Source: an uncultured Gammaproteobacteria bacterium
Lineage (GTDB): Bacteria > Pseudomonadota > Gammaproteobacteria > HK1
DNA: 64,000 bases
Direction of reading: 5' to 3'
Assembly (NCBI GenBank): GCA_958295835.1
Contig: OY282378.1
Span: 3,745,694-3,809,693 of the forward strand
Positions 25,819-35,200 of the stretch are shown here, piece after piece. The position numbers were made by a program, and so were the translations under genes. Every line of letters starts with the position of its first letter. The stretch's first letter is position 1. The notes beneath the pieces are model-generated. The model had not been told where the DNA came from and made no database searches. It saw only the letters and a list, made by a program, of their open reading frames with translations.

Positions 25819-27141
25819 ATGAAGCGCAAGACACTCCGCCAGACACTCTCCGCCGTCGTTGGTGCGACGGTGGCCATTTCCGCTGCCGGACTCGCCCAGG
25901 CAGCCACCGAGGTCCAGTGGTGGCACGCCATGGGCGGCAAGCTGGGCGAGAAGGTCGTCGAAATCGCCGACGGCTTCAACGCCTCCCAGTCCGACTACAA
26001 GGTGATGCCCGTCTACAAGGGCAACTACACCGAGACCATGACCGCCGCCATCGCGGCGTTCCGCGCCAAACAGCAGCCGCACATCGTGCAGGTCTTCGAG
26101 GTCGGCACCGCCAGCATGATGGCCGCGAAGGGCGCCATCTATCCCGTCTACGAGCTGATGGCGGACTCGGGCGAAGCGTTCGACCCGAGCGCCTACCTCG
26201 CCTCGGTCGCCGGCTACTACACCGACACCGAAGGCAACATGCTGTCGATGCCGTTCAACAGCTCCACCCCGGTCCTCTACTACAACAAGACCGCGTTCGA
26301 GAAGGCCGGCGTCGACGGCGCTCCGAAGACCTGGCCGGAGCTCGAGGCGGCGGCCATGAAGGCGCAGGCCGCGGGCTACCCCTGCGGCTTCACCACCGGC
26401 TGGCAGTCCTGGGTCCAGATCGAGAACTTCTCGGCCTGGCACAACCAGCCGATCGGCACGAAGGCCAACGGCTTCGCCGGCATGGACACCGAGTTCGTCA
26501 TCAACAGCCCGGTGCACGTGAAGCACATCGGGCAGCTCGCCGAGTGGCAGAAATCGAAGATCTTCGACTACGGCGGCCGGCGCTCCGACAGCGCGCCGAA
26601 GTTCTACGGCCAGGAATGCGTGATGTACATGAACTCGTCGGCGGCCTATGCCGGAGTGAGGGCCAACGCCAAGGACTTCGAGTTCGGCGTCTCCTCCCTG
26701 CCCTGGTGGCCGGACATCGAGGGCGCCCCGCAGAACACCATCATCGGCGGCGCGACCCTGTGGGTCCTGCGGGGGCATGACGCGGAGGAGTACAAGGGGG
26801 TGGCGAAGTTCTTCAGCTACCTGTCCTCGGCCGAGGTGCAGGCGGACTGGCACCAGTTCACGGGCTATCTGCCGATCACCACCGCCGCCTACGAGCTCAC
26901 CCGCTCGCAGGGCTTCTACGACGAGAACCCGGGCACGGACGTGGCGATCATGCAGATGACGGGCAAGGCGCCGACCCCGAACTCCAAGGGTCTGCGGTTC
27001 GGCAGCTTCGTGCAGATCCGCGACATCATCAACGAGGAGCTGGAGTCGATCTGGGCCGGCGACAAGTCGGCGCAGGACGGACTCGACGCAGCCGTCTCGC
27101 GCGGCAACGCGCTGCTGCGCAAGTTCGAAGCGGCGAACTGA
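25819..27141 (+). CDS. ugpB: glycerol-3-phosphate/sugar ABC transporter, periplasmic binding protein (UgpB-like)
   Basis: A 440-residue family 1 binding protein. Signal peptide residues 1-28 (cut near LAQA). EVQWWHAMGGKLGEKVVEIA and YKGNYTETMTAAIAAFRAKQ match UgpB closely, as do MPFNSSTPVLYYNK and TGYLPITTAAYE. In UgpB these residues bind sn-glycerol-3-phosphate and glycerophosphocholine. Together with the downstream diesterase this supports uptake of glycerophosphodiesters or their product. ATG 25819 is preceded by GGAG and opens the signal peptide. Confidence 0.88.
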   Translation: MKRKTLRQTLSAVVGATVAISAAGLAQAATEVQWWHAMGGKLGEKVVEIADGFNASQSDYKVMPVYKGNYTETMTAAIAAFRAKQQPHIVQVFEVGTASMMAAKGAIYPVYELMADSGEAFDPSAYLASVAGYYTDTEGNMLSMPFNSSTPVLYYNKTAFEKAGVDGAPKTWPELEAAAMKAQAAGYPCGFTTGWQSWVQIENFSAWHNQPIGTKANGFAGMDTEFVINSPVHVKHIGQLAEWQKSKIFDYGGRRSDSAPKFYGQECVMYMNSSAAYAGVRANAKDFEFGVSSLPWWPDIEGAPQNTIIGGATLWVLRGHDAEEYKGVAKFFSYLSSAEVQADWHQFTGYLPITTAAYELTRSQGFYDENPGTDVAIMQMTGKAPTPNSKGLRFGSFVQIRDIINEELESIWAGDKSAQDGLDAAVSRGNALLRKFEAAN

Positions 27142-27178
27142 GGCGGGCCGACCCTCCTCGACCCACCTTGGCCGGTTC

Positions 27179-27209
27179 GGCGGTCCCGGAAGACGGATCC
27201 GGGGCCGCC
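27179..27209 (+). promoter_or_regulatory. stem-loop between ugpB and ugpA
   Basis: GGCGGTCCCGGA, loop AGACGGA, then TCCGGGGCCGCC: twelve pairs with one G:U-type wobble, 29 bases before ugpA. It is likely an mRNA stabiliser or attenuator lowering permease expression relative to the binding protein. Confidence 0.6.
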
Positions 27210-27237
27210 GGTCCGGGCATCGAACAACGCCGGTTCA

Positions 27238-28119
27238 TTGGAAAAGCGCGTCACATTTTCAAGGCGGGGGCTGGCCTTGCTGCTGGTCGCCCCCCAGATC
27301 GTCATCACCCTGGTGTTCTTCATCTGGCCGGCGAGCCAGGCCCTCTACCAGTCGGTCCTGCTCGAAGACCCCTTCGGGCTCAGCCGCAAGCTCGTCTGGC
27401 TCGACAACTTCATCGGCCTGTTCTCGGATCCCATCTACCTGGAGAGCTTCGGCCGCACCATCGTGTTCTCGGTCGCGACCACGTCCCTGTCCCTCGGTAT
27501 CGCCCTGCTTCTGGCGGCCATGGCCGACCGGATCATCAAGGGGACGACCGCCTACCGGACGCTGGTCATCTGGCCCTATGCCGTCGCTCCGGCGGTGGCC
27601 GGTGTGCTCTGGTTCTTCATGTTCAATCCTTCCATCGGGGTCCTCGCCTACTGCCTGAAGGCGGTCGGCTACGACTGGAACCACTACCTCGACGGCACCG
27701 ACGCCATGGTCCTGATCATCCTGGCCGCCTCGTGGAAGCAGGTCAGCTACAACTTCCTGTTCTTTCTCGCCGGACTCCAGGCGATTCCGCGTTCGCTGAT
27801 CGAAGCGGCAGCCATCGACGGAGCCGGCCCGTTCAAGCGGTTCCGGACCATCGTCTTCCCCCTGCTTTCCCCGACCACGTTCTTCCTTCTGGTGGTCAAC
27901 ATCGTCTACGCCTTCTTCGACACCTTCGGGATCGTGCACGCAACCACCACCGGGGGGCCGGCGCAGGCCACCACCATCCTCGTCTACAAGGTGTTCAGCG
28001 ACGGGTTCATCGGCCTGGACCTCGGGGGCTCCGCCGCTCAGTCGGTGGTCCTCATGGCCGTCGTCATCGGGCTCACCGTGGTCCAGTTCCGCTACATCGA
28101 GCGGAAAGTGGCCTACTGA
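27238..28119 (+). CDS. ugpA: ABC transporter permease UgpA-like
   Basis: A 293-residue permease with six hydrophobic spans. WLDNFIGLFSDPIYLESFGR and the EAA coupling loop EAAAIDGAGPFKRFRTIVFP are typical UgpA/MalF-type motifs. The start is TTG at 27238; I see no in-frame ATG with a better ribosome site, so initiation is probably weak. It pairs with ugpE 12 bases downstream. Confidence 0.88.
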   Translation: MEKRVTFSRRGLALLLVAPQIVITLVFFIWPASQALYQSVLLEDPFGLSRKLVWLDNFIGLFSDPIYLESFGRTIVFSVATTSLSLGIALLLAAMADRIIKGTTAYRTLVIWPYAVAPAVAGVLWFFMFNPSIGVLAYCLKAVGYDWNHYLDGTDAMVLIILAASWKQVSYNFLFFLAGLQAIPRSLIEAAAIDGAGPFKRFRTIVFPLLSPTTFFLLVVNIVYAFFDTFGIVHATTTGGPAQATTILVYKVFSDGFIGLDLGGSAAQSVVLMAVVIGLTVVQFRYIERKVAY

Positions 28120-28131
28120 GGGAGCCCGCGC

Positions 28132-28980
28132 ATGGTCGAGAACCGCCCCTGGCTCACCGTGCTGTCGCACCTCGTGCTGTCGATCGGCGTGCTGGTCACC
28201 GCCCTCCCGATCTGGATCACGTTCGTCGCCTCGACCCATCCGGTGGAGGTCCTGATGTCGGGGCGGACCCCGCTGTGGCCCGGGGGCCGTTTCATCGAGA
28301 ACTACACCACCGTGCTCGGCTCCGGCATGGAGGCGGCCGGCAGCGTGCCGGTGGGCATGATGATGTGGAACTCGCTCGTCATGGCGTTGATGATCGCGGT
28401 CGGGAAGATCGCGATCTCCATCATCGCCGCCTACGCCATCGTCTATTTCCGGTTTCCCTTGCGCATGACGTGCTTCTGGATCATCTTCATCACCCTCATG
28501 CTGCCGGTCGAGGTGCGCATCCTGCCGACCTTCGGGGTGGTGGCCGACCTCGGCATGCTGAACAGCTACTGGGGCCTGTCGGTGCCCCTGATCGCCAGCG
28601 CGACCGCGACGTTCCTGTTCCGCCAGTTCTTCCTGACGGTGCCGGAGGAGCTGGCCGAGGCGGCGCGCATCGACGGGGCCGGGCCGCTCAAGTTCTTCCG
28701 CGACATCCTCCTGCCCCTGTCGCGGACCAACATCGCGGCGCTCTTCGTGATCCTCTTCATCTACGGGTGGAACCAGTACCTGTGGCCGCTCCTGGTCACC
28801 ACCGACGAGAGCTACTACACCATCGTCATGGGCATCCAGCGCATGGTCGCGGTCCCGGACTCGGAGCCGGTCTGGCACGAGATCATGGCGACGTCGATGC
28901 TGGCGATGCTGCCGCCGGTGCTGGTGGTGGTCTTCATGCAGCGCCTGTTCGTGAAGGGCCTGATCGAGCAGGAAAAGTAG
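28132..28980 (+). CDS. ugpE: ABC transporter permease UgpE-like
   Basis: A 282-residue permease with six spans. The EAA loop is EAARIDGAGPLKFFRDILLP, and NQYLWPLLVTTDESYYTI is characteristic of UgpE/MalG-type permeases. An N-terminal helix (WLTVLSHLVLSIGVLVTALP) leads the protein. GGGAGCCCGCGC precedes the ATG. Confidence 0.88.
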   Translation: MVENRPWLTVLSHLVLSIGVLVTALPIWITFVASTHPVEVLMSGRTPLWPGGRFIENYTTVLGSGMEAAGSVPVGMMMWNSLVMALMIAVGKIAISIIAAYAIVYFRFPLRMTCFWIIFITLMLPVEVRILPTFGVVADLGMLNSYWGLSVPLIASATATFLFRQFFLTVPEELAEAARIDGAGPLKFFRDILLPLSRTNIAALFVILFIYGWNQYLWPLLVTTDESYYTIVMGIQRMVAVPDSEPVWHEIMATSMLAMLPPVLVVVFMQRLFVKGLIEQEK

Positions 28981-29081
28981 CGGGCGGCGGGAGCATCGGG
29001 GGCGGAGGGAACCGGCGGCGCGCGCGACACGAAGGTCGCATCGGCGGGCGGCGGGAGCACCGGGGAGCGGAAGGAATCGGC
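28981..29081 (+). repeat. ~37-bp duplication in the ugpE/ugpC spacer
   Basis: CGGGCGGCGGGAGCATCGGG at 28981 recurs as CGGGCGGCGGGAGCACCGGG at 29045, followed in both by GGAGGGAACCGGCGG or GGAAGGAATCGGCGG. The offset is 64 bases. Both copies carry purine-rich ribosome-site-like sequence. Confidence 0.8.
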
Positions 29082-29102
29082 GGAGCCGGGGGAGCGGACG
29101 GC

Positions 29103-30188
29103 ATGGCGGGACTGGAATTCATCGGCGTGCGCAAGACCTATCCCAATGGATTCAGGGCGATCCACGGGGTCGACACCTCGGTCGCGGACGGGGCGTTCAT
29201 CGTCATCGTCGGTCCCTCGGGCTGCGGCAAGTCGACGCTGCTGCGCATGGTGGCCGGCCTCGAAACGGTCACCGAGGGCGAGATCAGGATCGGCGGGCGG
29301 CCGGTCAACGCGCTGGAGCCCGCCGATCGGAACATCGCCATGGTGTTCCAGAACTACGCGCTCTACCCCCACATGAGCGTGTTCGACAACATGGCCTACG
29401 GGCTGCGCAACCGCCGCACCCCCGGGGACGAGATCGAGCGCCGGGTGGCCGATGCGTCACGGATCCTCCAGTTGGACGGGATGCTCGACCGGCGTCCCAG
29501 CCAGCTCTCCGGCGGCCAGCGGCAACGGGTGGCGATGGGCCGGGCCATCGTGCGCGAGCCCGAGGTCTTCCTCTTCGACGAGCCCCTCTCGAACCTCGAC
29601 GCCAAGCTGCGGGTGCAGATGAGGCTGGAGATCAAGCGGCTGCAACGCGACCTGGGGACCACCAGCCTCTACGTGACCCACGACCAGGTCGAGGCGATGA
29701 CCCTCGCCGATCGGCTCATCGTGATGAACGCGGGGGTCGCCGAGCAGATCGGCTCGCCGCTCGACGTCTATGCAGAGCCGGCCACCGTGTTCGTGGCCGG
29801 GTTCATCGGCTCCCCGGCGATGAACTTCCTGGCGGGGACGCCCGTCCCGGACGGGCCGGGGGTGGTGCTCGACGGCTCGGCCCAGGCCCTGCCGTTTCCG
29901 CTCCCTTCGTCCGCTCCCCGCGGCAAGGTGACCGTCGGCATCCGCCCCGAGCATCTGGAGCCGGTCTCCCGCGATGCCGCGACCCTGGAGCTGGCCGTCG
30001 ATCTGGTGGAGGCTCTCGGGGCGGACAGTCTGGTCCACGGACAACTGGCCGGCGACGGGCAAGGGCCTGCCGTGACGGTTCGGGTCGACGGCGCCCTGCG
30101 GGTCGCGGCCGGGGAGACGCTTCCGCTGGCGTTGGCGCCGGAGCGCGTCCATTTCTTCGATGCCGGGAACGGCCGCCGCCTTGTCTGA
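29103..30188 (+). CDS. ugpC: ABC transporter ATP-binding protein UgpC-like
   Basis: A 361-residue CUT1-type ATPase. Walker A is GPSGCGKSTLLRMVAG, signature LSGGQRQRVAMGRAIV, Walker B VFLFDEPLSNLDAKL, switch YVTHDQVEAMTLADR. The C-terminal TOBE/MalK-like domain (GIRPEHLE) is present. It energises UgpA/E. Its end overlaps the start of the diesterase gene by 29 bases. Confidence 0.9.
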   Translation: MAGLEFIGVRKTYPNGFRAIHGVDTSVADGAFIVIVGPSGCGKSTLLRMVAGLETVTEGEIRIGGRPVNALEPADRNIAMVFQNYALYPHMSVFDNMAYGLRNRRTPGDEIERRVADASRILQLDGMLDRRPSQLSGGQRQRVAMGRAIVREPEVFLFDEPLSNLDAKLRVQMRLEIKRLQRDLGTTSLYVTHDQVEAMTLADRLIVMNAGVAEQIGSPLDVYAEPATVFVAGFIGSPAMNFLAGTPVPDGPGVVLDGSAQALPFPLPSSAPRGKVTVGIRPEHLEPVSRDAATLELAVDLVEALGADSLVHGQLAGDGQGPAVTVRVDGALRVAAGETLPLALAPERVHFFDAGNGRRLV

Positions 30189-31173
30189 GGCGACCGGATC
30201 GGTGCGGCGGCTTGCGCGGGCGGTCACGCTCATCACGGTGCTCGGAGGCATCGGCTCGATGACGGCTCAGGCGATCGAGGTCCAGGGGCATCGCGGCGCT
30301 CGCGGCCTGCTCCCCGAGAACACCATTCCCGCCTTCGAGCGGGCCATCGAGCTCGGTGTCGACGTCCTGGAGCTCGACCTCGGCCTGACCCGGGACGGGG
30401 TTCCGGTCGTGCATCACGACCGGGTGCTCAATCCCGATCGCACCCGGGACGCGGCCGGCGCGTGGCTTTCGGGGCCGGGACCGTTTATCAGGACGCTGGA
30501 CCTGGCGGAGCTGTCCGAATTCGACGTCGGCAGGGCGGCTCCGGGCGGCAAGACCGCGGAGCAGTTTCCGGAGCAGGCGTCCCGCGACGGAACGCGCATC
30601 CCGACCCTGTCGGAGGTACTGGCGCTGGGGAGACGACCCGGGGCCGGCGCAATCCGCTTCAACCTGGAGACCAAGCTGACCCCCCTGGCCCCGGAAGAGA
30701 CGGCGGGGCCGGAAGAATTCGCGCGGTCGGTGGTGGCGGTGCTGCGTGCGGAGGGGATGCTCGGCAGGGCCAACGTCCAGTCATTCGACTGGCGCGTCCT
30801 CTTCGAAGCACGGAGGCTGGCGCCGGAGCTCTCCACCGTGTGCCTCACCGCCGAGCAGAGCTGGCTCGACAACGTCCATCGGGGCCGTCCCGACCCGTCG
30901 CCGTGGACCGCGGGGCTGGACGTCGGGGCGTTCGGCGGCTCGGTTCCGCGCATGGTGGAGGCCGCCGGATGCGCCGTGTGGTCGCCGTACTATCGTGACC
31001 TGACCGCGGAGGCAGTGGCCGAGGCCCACGCGCTCGGCCTGAAGGTGGTGGTCTGGACCGTCAACGAGGCCGACGAGATGCTGGCGCTGGCCCGCATGGG
31101 CGTGGACGGAATCATCACCGACTACCCGGATCGCGCGATCGAGGTGCTGGCGCCCTGGCGCTCCTCCGACTGA
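30160..31173 (+). CDS. periplasmic glycerophosphodiester phosphodiesterase
   Basis: A 337-residue GDPD-family enzyme. Residues 1-38 form a signal peptide (LARAVTLITVLGGIGS, cut near AQA). The TIM-barrel motif HRGARGLLPENTIPAFERAI carries the first catalytic His. VLELDLGLTRDGVPVVHHD provides the Glu/Asp metal ligands and second His, and VNEADEMLALARMGVDGIIT closes the barrel. The ATG at 30160 lies inside ugpC (29-base overlap), so it is coupled. It would release glycerol-3-phosphate and an alcohol such as choline from phospholipid head groups for Ugp uptake. It resembles GlpQ in location but sits in the ugp operon like UgpQ. Confidence 0.88.
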   Translation: MPGTAAALSEATGSVRRLARAVTLITVLGGIGSMTAQAIEVQGHRGARGLLPENTIPAFERAIELGVDVLELDLGLTRDGVPVVHHDRVLNPDRTRDAAGAWLSGPGPFIRTLDLAELSEFDVGRAAPGGKTAEQFPEQASRDGTRIPTLSEVLALGRRPGAGAIRFNLETKLTPLAPEETAGPEEFARSVVAVLRAEGMLGRANVQSFDWRVLFEARRLAPELSTVCLTAEQSWLDNVHRGRPDPSPWTAGLDVGAFGGSVPRMVEAAGCAVWSPYYRDLTAEAVAEAHALGLKVVVWTVNEADEMLALARMGVDGIITDYPDRAIEVLAPWRSSD

Positions 31174-31402
31174 CGCCTGACCGCCCGCGGCTACCTGTTT
31201 CCGTGGCGAGCAAGCGTGATTGTGGACTGGCGCCCGCCCGCGGAGGCCTGCCGCCGTTCCAGCGTAAACGGGTCAGGGGTCCACGAAATCGGGTCGACTC
31301 CACATCCGATGACGCTTGGTATCATCTATCGGCCACCGACGGTGACGGCCTCCTGCGCGGGCGCCGATACCGGTTCGTCCACCGAGCGGCGAGAGTTGCT
31401 GG

Positions 31403-31618
31403 ATGGAGGAACGGCTTGGCGGCGTCATGACGATCGACGATCTGCCCGGCTATCCGCGGACCTCGCGCTCGACGCTCTACGAGCCGGCCTGGGAAGGCGG
31501 GGTCCCGGGCCGGAAGGTCGGTCGTCGATGGCGGTCCCGGAAGCAGGCGATTGGCCGCCGGTCGAAACGAGGCGGAGTGGACAAGGCGACGACCGAAGGC
31601 GGGGGAGACGGCGCGTGA
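31403..31618 (+). CDS. excisionase/MerR-like helix-turn-helix protein heading the BREX-like operon
   Basis: A 71-residue protein, or 63 from the second ATG at 31427. MTIDDLPGYPRTSRSTLYEP and PGRKVGRRWRSRKQAIGR align with the excise-type helix-turn-helix family, whose usual form is MT..ELA.YL..SRSTLYKLA.EG.VPG.KVGR.WRF. A Lys-to-Glu and an Ala-Trp change in the recognition region make it divergent. The basic tail reaches the brxF start with an overlapping GTGA. A small HTH gene at this position may autoregulate the operon. The 230 bases upstream contain a TATCAT (31320) but no good -35. Confidence 0.65.
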   Translation: MEERLGGVMTIDDLPGYPRTSRSTLYEPAWEGGVPGRKVGRRWRSRKQAIGRRSKRGGVDKATTEGGGDGA

Positions 31619-32091
31619 CGCGGCCTTTGTCCGAAGACGTGATCGAGAAGATCGGAGAGGCCGGAACCCTCTACTACCGGCTGGTCCTCGTCGTCGGCGC
31701 GACGGGCGCGGGCAAGACCGGCGCCTTGCGGGAGGTCGCCGCCCACCTCGGCGCGCCGCTCGTCAACGTCAACCTGGAGCTCTCGCGCCGTCTGCTGGAC
31801 CTGACCGGGCGGCAGCGCCCGCTTCAGGTGCGGCGCCTTCTCGACGAGATCGCCGCCGGGTCCGGAAGCGACGTCGTCCTGCTGGACAACCTCGAGCTCC
31901 TCTTCGATACCGCGCTACGGCAGGACCCGCTCCGCCTTCTCCAGGGCCTCTCGCGGCGCCGGACCGTGGCCGCGGCCTGGAACGGGTCTATCGAAGGCAA
32001 CCACGTCCGCTATGCCGTACCCGGCCATCCGGAATACCGCCGCTACCCATTGGACGGCATTCTGGCCGTGGACGCCGGAGCGGCGACGTGA
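31615..32091 (+). CDS. brxF: BREX type 3 P-loop protein BrxF
   Basis: A 158-residue ATPase that I recognise as BrxF. Walker A is VVGATGAGKTGALREVA, and LVNVNLELSRRLLDLTGRQR is the family core motif. VVLLDNLELLFD follows as Walker B, then QDPLRLLQGLSRRRTVAAAWNG (two adjoining motifs) and PGHPEYRRYPLD. The GTG start overlaps the HTH gene's TGA. BrxF is specific to BREX type 3. It is followed by a three-fold repeat of a translation start region and then the DUF6079 gene. Confidence 0.9.
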   Translation: MTRPLSEDVIEKIGEAGTLYYRLVLVVGATGAGKTGALREVAAHLGAPLVNVNLELSRRLLDLTGRQRPLQVRRLLDEIAAGSGSDVVLLDNLELLFDTALRQDPLRLLQGLSRRRTVAAAWNGSIEGNHVRYAVPGHPEYRRYPLDGILAVDAGAAT

Positions 32092-32275
32092 TCGGCACCG
32101 GATCAAGGCGGGGGGCGATGTCGTGCGGCGTCCATCCTGCGGCTTCGCACGCGCGCCGCGGCATGATCGGCTCCGGACCAGGGCGGGGGGCGATACGGTG
32201 AAGTACCAGGATCCGATCACCGGCCCGCTCCCCGATAGCGCCGTGCCACGGCTCCCGCGGAGGGCGGTGCGGTGA
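32088..32275 (+). repeat. three ~75-bp tandem copies of a translation-initiation region between brxF and DUF6079
   Basis: TGATCGGcaCCGGAtcaaGG (32089) recurs at 32164 as TGATCGGctCCGGAccagGG. Each is followed by GGGGGGCGAT and a GTG: 32123, then 32198 as GTGAAGTACC, and the true start 32272 as GTGAAGTACG preceded by GGAGGGCGGT. The GTG at 32198 opens a 25-residue frame (VKYQDPITGPLPDSAVPRLP...) whose TGA overlaps the DUF6079 GTG (GTGA). This may act as a leader that couples translation; the small product is probably not functional. Confidence 0.75.
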
Positions 32276-35200
32276 AGTACGAAGAACTGGTCCGGTTCGA
32301 CCCCATCGAAACCGTGGTGCAGCTCCGCGACGCCGACGAGGCGGACGCCGCGCGCCGCCTCGTGAAGGGCTACGTCGTCTCCGACGCGATGGCCGAGACC
32401 CTGGCGGACCTGATCTTCCCGCAGCTCCGCTACGACGCACCCGCCGACAACAAGGGGCTGCTGGTCGTCGGCAACTACGGCACCGGCAAGTCGCATCTGA
32501 TGTCGGTGATCTCCGGGATCGCCGAACACGCCGGGCTGGCGTCCGAGCTCTCGAACCCGAAGGCCGCGGAAGCGGCGCAAGGCATCGCCGGCCGCTTCAA
32601 GGTGGTCCGCACCGAGATCGGCGCGACCACCATGTCCCTGCGCGACATCGTGGCCGGCGAGCTCGAGGATCGCCTGGCGGCGCTCGGCGTCGCCTTCGCC
32701 TTCCCGGGCGCGGCCGAAGCCGCCGGCAACAAGCGCGCCTTCGAGGAGATGATGGCCGCGTTCCACGCGGTCCACCCCGATCACGGGCTGCTGCTGGTCG
32801 TGGACGAGCTGCTGGACTTCCTGCGCTCGCGCAAGGATCAGGACCTGATCCTCGACCTCAACTTCCTGCGGGAGATCGGCGAGGTCTGCAAGGACCTCCG
32901 CTTCCGCTTCGTCGCCGGCGTGCAGGAGGCCATCTTCGACAGCCCCCGCTTCGCCTTCGTCGCGGACAGCATCCGCCGCGTGAAGGACCGCTTCGAGCAG
33001 GTCCGCATCGCCCGGCGGGACGTGAAGTTCGTAGTGGCGCAACGCCTGCTGCGCAAGACGGGCGAGCAACAGGCGAAGGTCCGGGAATACCTCACGCCCT
33101 TCGCCCGCTTCTACGGTCGCATGAACGAGCGCATGGACGAATACGTGGCCCTGTTCCCGGTCCATCCCGACTACATCGACACCTTCGAGCGGGTGACCGC
33201 GGTCGAGAAGCGCGAAATCCTCCGCACCCTGTCGCGCTCGATGAAGCGGCGGCTGGGGCAGGAGCTTCCCGAGGACCGCCCCGGTCTCATCGCCTATGAC
33301 GGCTACTGGTCCGTGCTGCGGGAGGACGCCTCCTTCCGCGCCGTCCCCGACATCAAGGCGGTCATCGATTGCAGCCAGGTGCTCGAATCGCGCATCGAGC
33401 AGGCATATACGCGGCCGGCGTACAAGCCGATGGCGTTGCGGGTCATCCATGCCTTGTCGGTGCACCGCCTGACCACCGGCGACATCCACGCCCGCCTGGG
33501 CGCTACCGCGGAAGAGCTGAGGGACAGCCTCTGCCTGTACCAGCCGGGGATCGAGGACCTCGGCGGAGACCCCGCCGACGACCTGCTGTCACAGGTGGAG
33601 ACGGTCCTGCGGGAGATCCACCGGACGGTCAGCGGGCAGTTCGTTTCGTCGAACCCGGACAACCGCCAGTACTACCTCGACCTCAAGAAAAGCGACGACT
33701 TCGACGCCCTGATCGAGAAGCGGGCCGAGAGCCTCGATGCGGCGCGGCTGGATCGCTACTACTATGACGCCCTGCGGCGGGTGATGGAGTGCACCGACGA
33801 GACCTATGTCACCGGCTACCGGATCTGGGAGCACGAGCTCGAATGGCGCGGGCGCCGGGCGGCGCGCCAGGGATACCTGTTCTTCGGGGCGCCGAACGAA
33901 CGGTCCACGGCGGTGCCGCCGCGCGACTTCTACCTCTATTTCATTCCGCCCCACGACAAGCCGCACTTCAGGGACGAGAAGGCGGCGGACGAGGTCTTCT
34001 TCCACCTGAGCGGCGCGGACAACCGCTTCCGCGGCACGCTGCGCGGCTATGCGGCGGCCCTCGATCTGGCCTCGACCTCCTCGGGCCACGCGAAAGCCAC
34101 CTACCAGTCGAAGGCATCAGCCTTCCTTCGCGATCTGGTCAGTTGGCTTCAGAAACACATGGCCTCAGCCTTCGAGGTCGTCTACCAGGGCCGCCGGAAG
34201 ACGTTGCCGGAATGGGCCAGGGGCCATTCCCTTCGCGAGCTCTCGGGGACCTCCCCGGCCGAACGCATCAACTTGCGCGATCTGGTCAACGCAGTGGCAG
34301 GCATCTGCCTGGAGACGCACTTCGCCGACCAGGCGCCGGACTATCCGGGCTTCGCGGTGCTGATCACGTCCTGGAACCGCGCCCAGGCGGCCCAGGACGC
34401 GCTGCGCCGGATCGCGGGGGCGACGAAGACGAAGCAGGCCACTGCGGTCCTCGACGCGCTCGAACTCCTCGACGGCGACCGGCTCGACCCCTCCGGATCG
34501 AAATACGCCGATCACCTCCTCGAACGGATGCGCGCGAAGGGGCACGGCCAGGTCGTCAACCGTTCCGAGCTCATCCAGGAACGGCTCGGCGTCGAGTACC
34601 TGGCCGCGGAGACCCTGCGCCTCGAGCCCGAATGGGCCGTGGTCCTGCTCGCGGCGCTGGTCCATTCCGGCGACCTCGTGCTCGCCGTTCCCGGCCGCAA
34701 GTTCGATGCCGCCGGCCTGGCCGCGCTGGCCGCCACGCCGCTCGACGAGCTCGTCCACTTCAAGCACGTCGAGCGGCCCAAGGCATGGAACCTTCCGGCC
34801 CTCAAGGCGTTGTTCGCGCTGCTGGGGCTGAGCCCGGGCATGGCGAACCTGATCACCGAGGGCAAGGACGAGCCGATCCAGGAGCTCCAGAGAGCCGTCG
34901 CCCGGCTCGTCGAAAGGCTGGCCGTGGCCCATCACGCCCTCCAGGGCGGCATCCCGTTCTGGGGCAGGAACCTGATCGACGGAGACGGGGCCGAGAGCCT
35001 CCGCCCGGATCTGGAACGGACCAAGTCCTTTCTCGAATTCCTCCAGGGCTACAACTCGCCCGGCCGCCTCAAGAACTTCCGCCATGAGGCGAAGGAGGTG
35101 GACGGCTATCGGGAGGGGCTCGACTCCCTCGCCCGGATCGAGACCCTCCGGGAATTCGCTTCGGAGCTGGGTGCCACCGCCGCGTTCCTCACCGCGGCGG

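Noticed and set aside
24535..26853. Single 772-codon minus-strand gene covering HAD hydrolase and ugpB antisense
   Set aside because: Only the portion from 25644 down has HAD motifs; the upstream part is antisense to ugpB, which has clear family motifs.
27168..30188. A 1006-codon plus frame spanning ugpA and ugpE in a shifted frame and joining ugpC
   Set aside because: The first 640 codons are Arg/His-rich shadow of the permeases; the real ugpC starts at 29103.
31315..31330. Promoter for the BREX-like operon around TATCAT at 31320
   Set aside because: No acceptable -35 at 16-19 bp; the -10 match alone is not sufficient.
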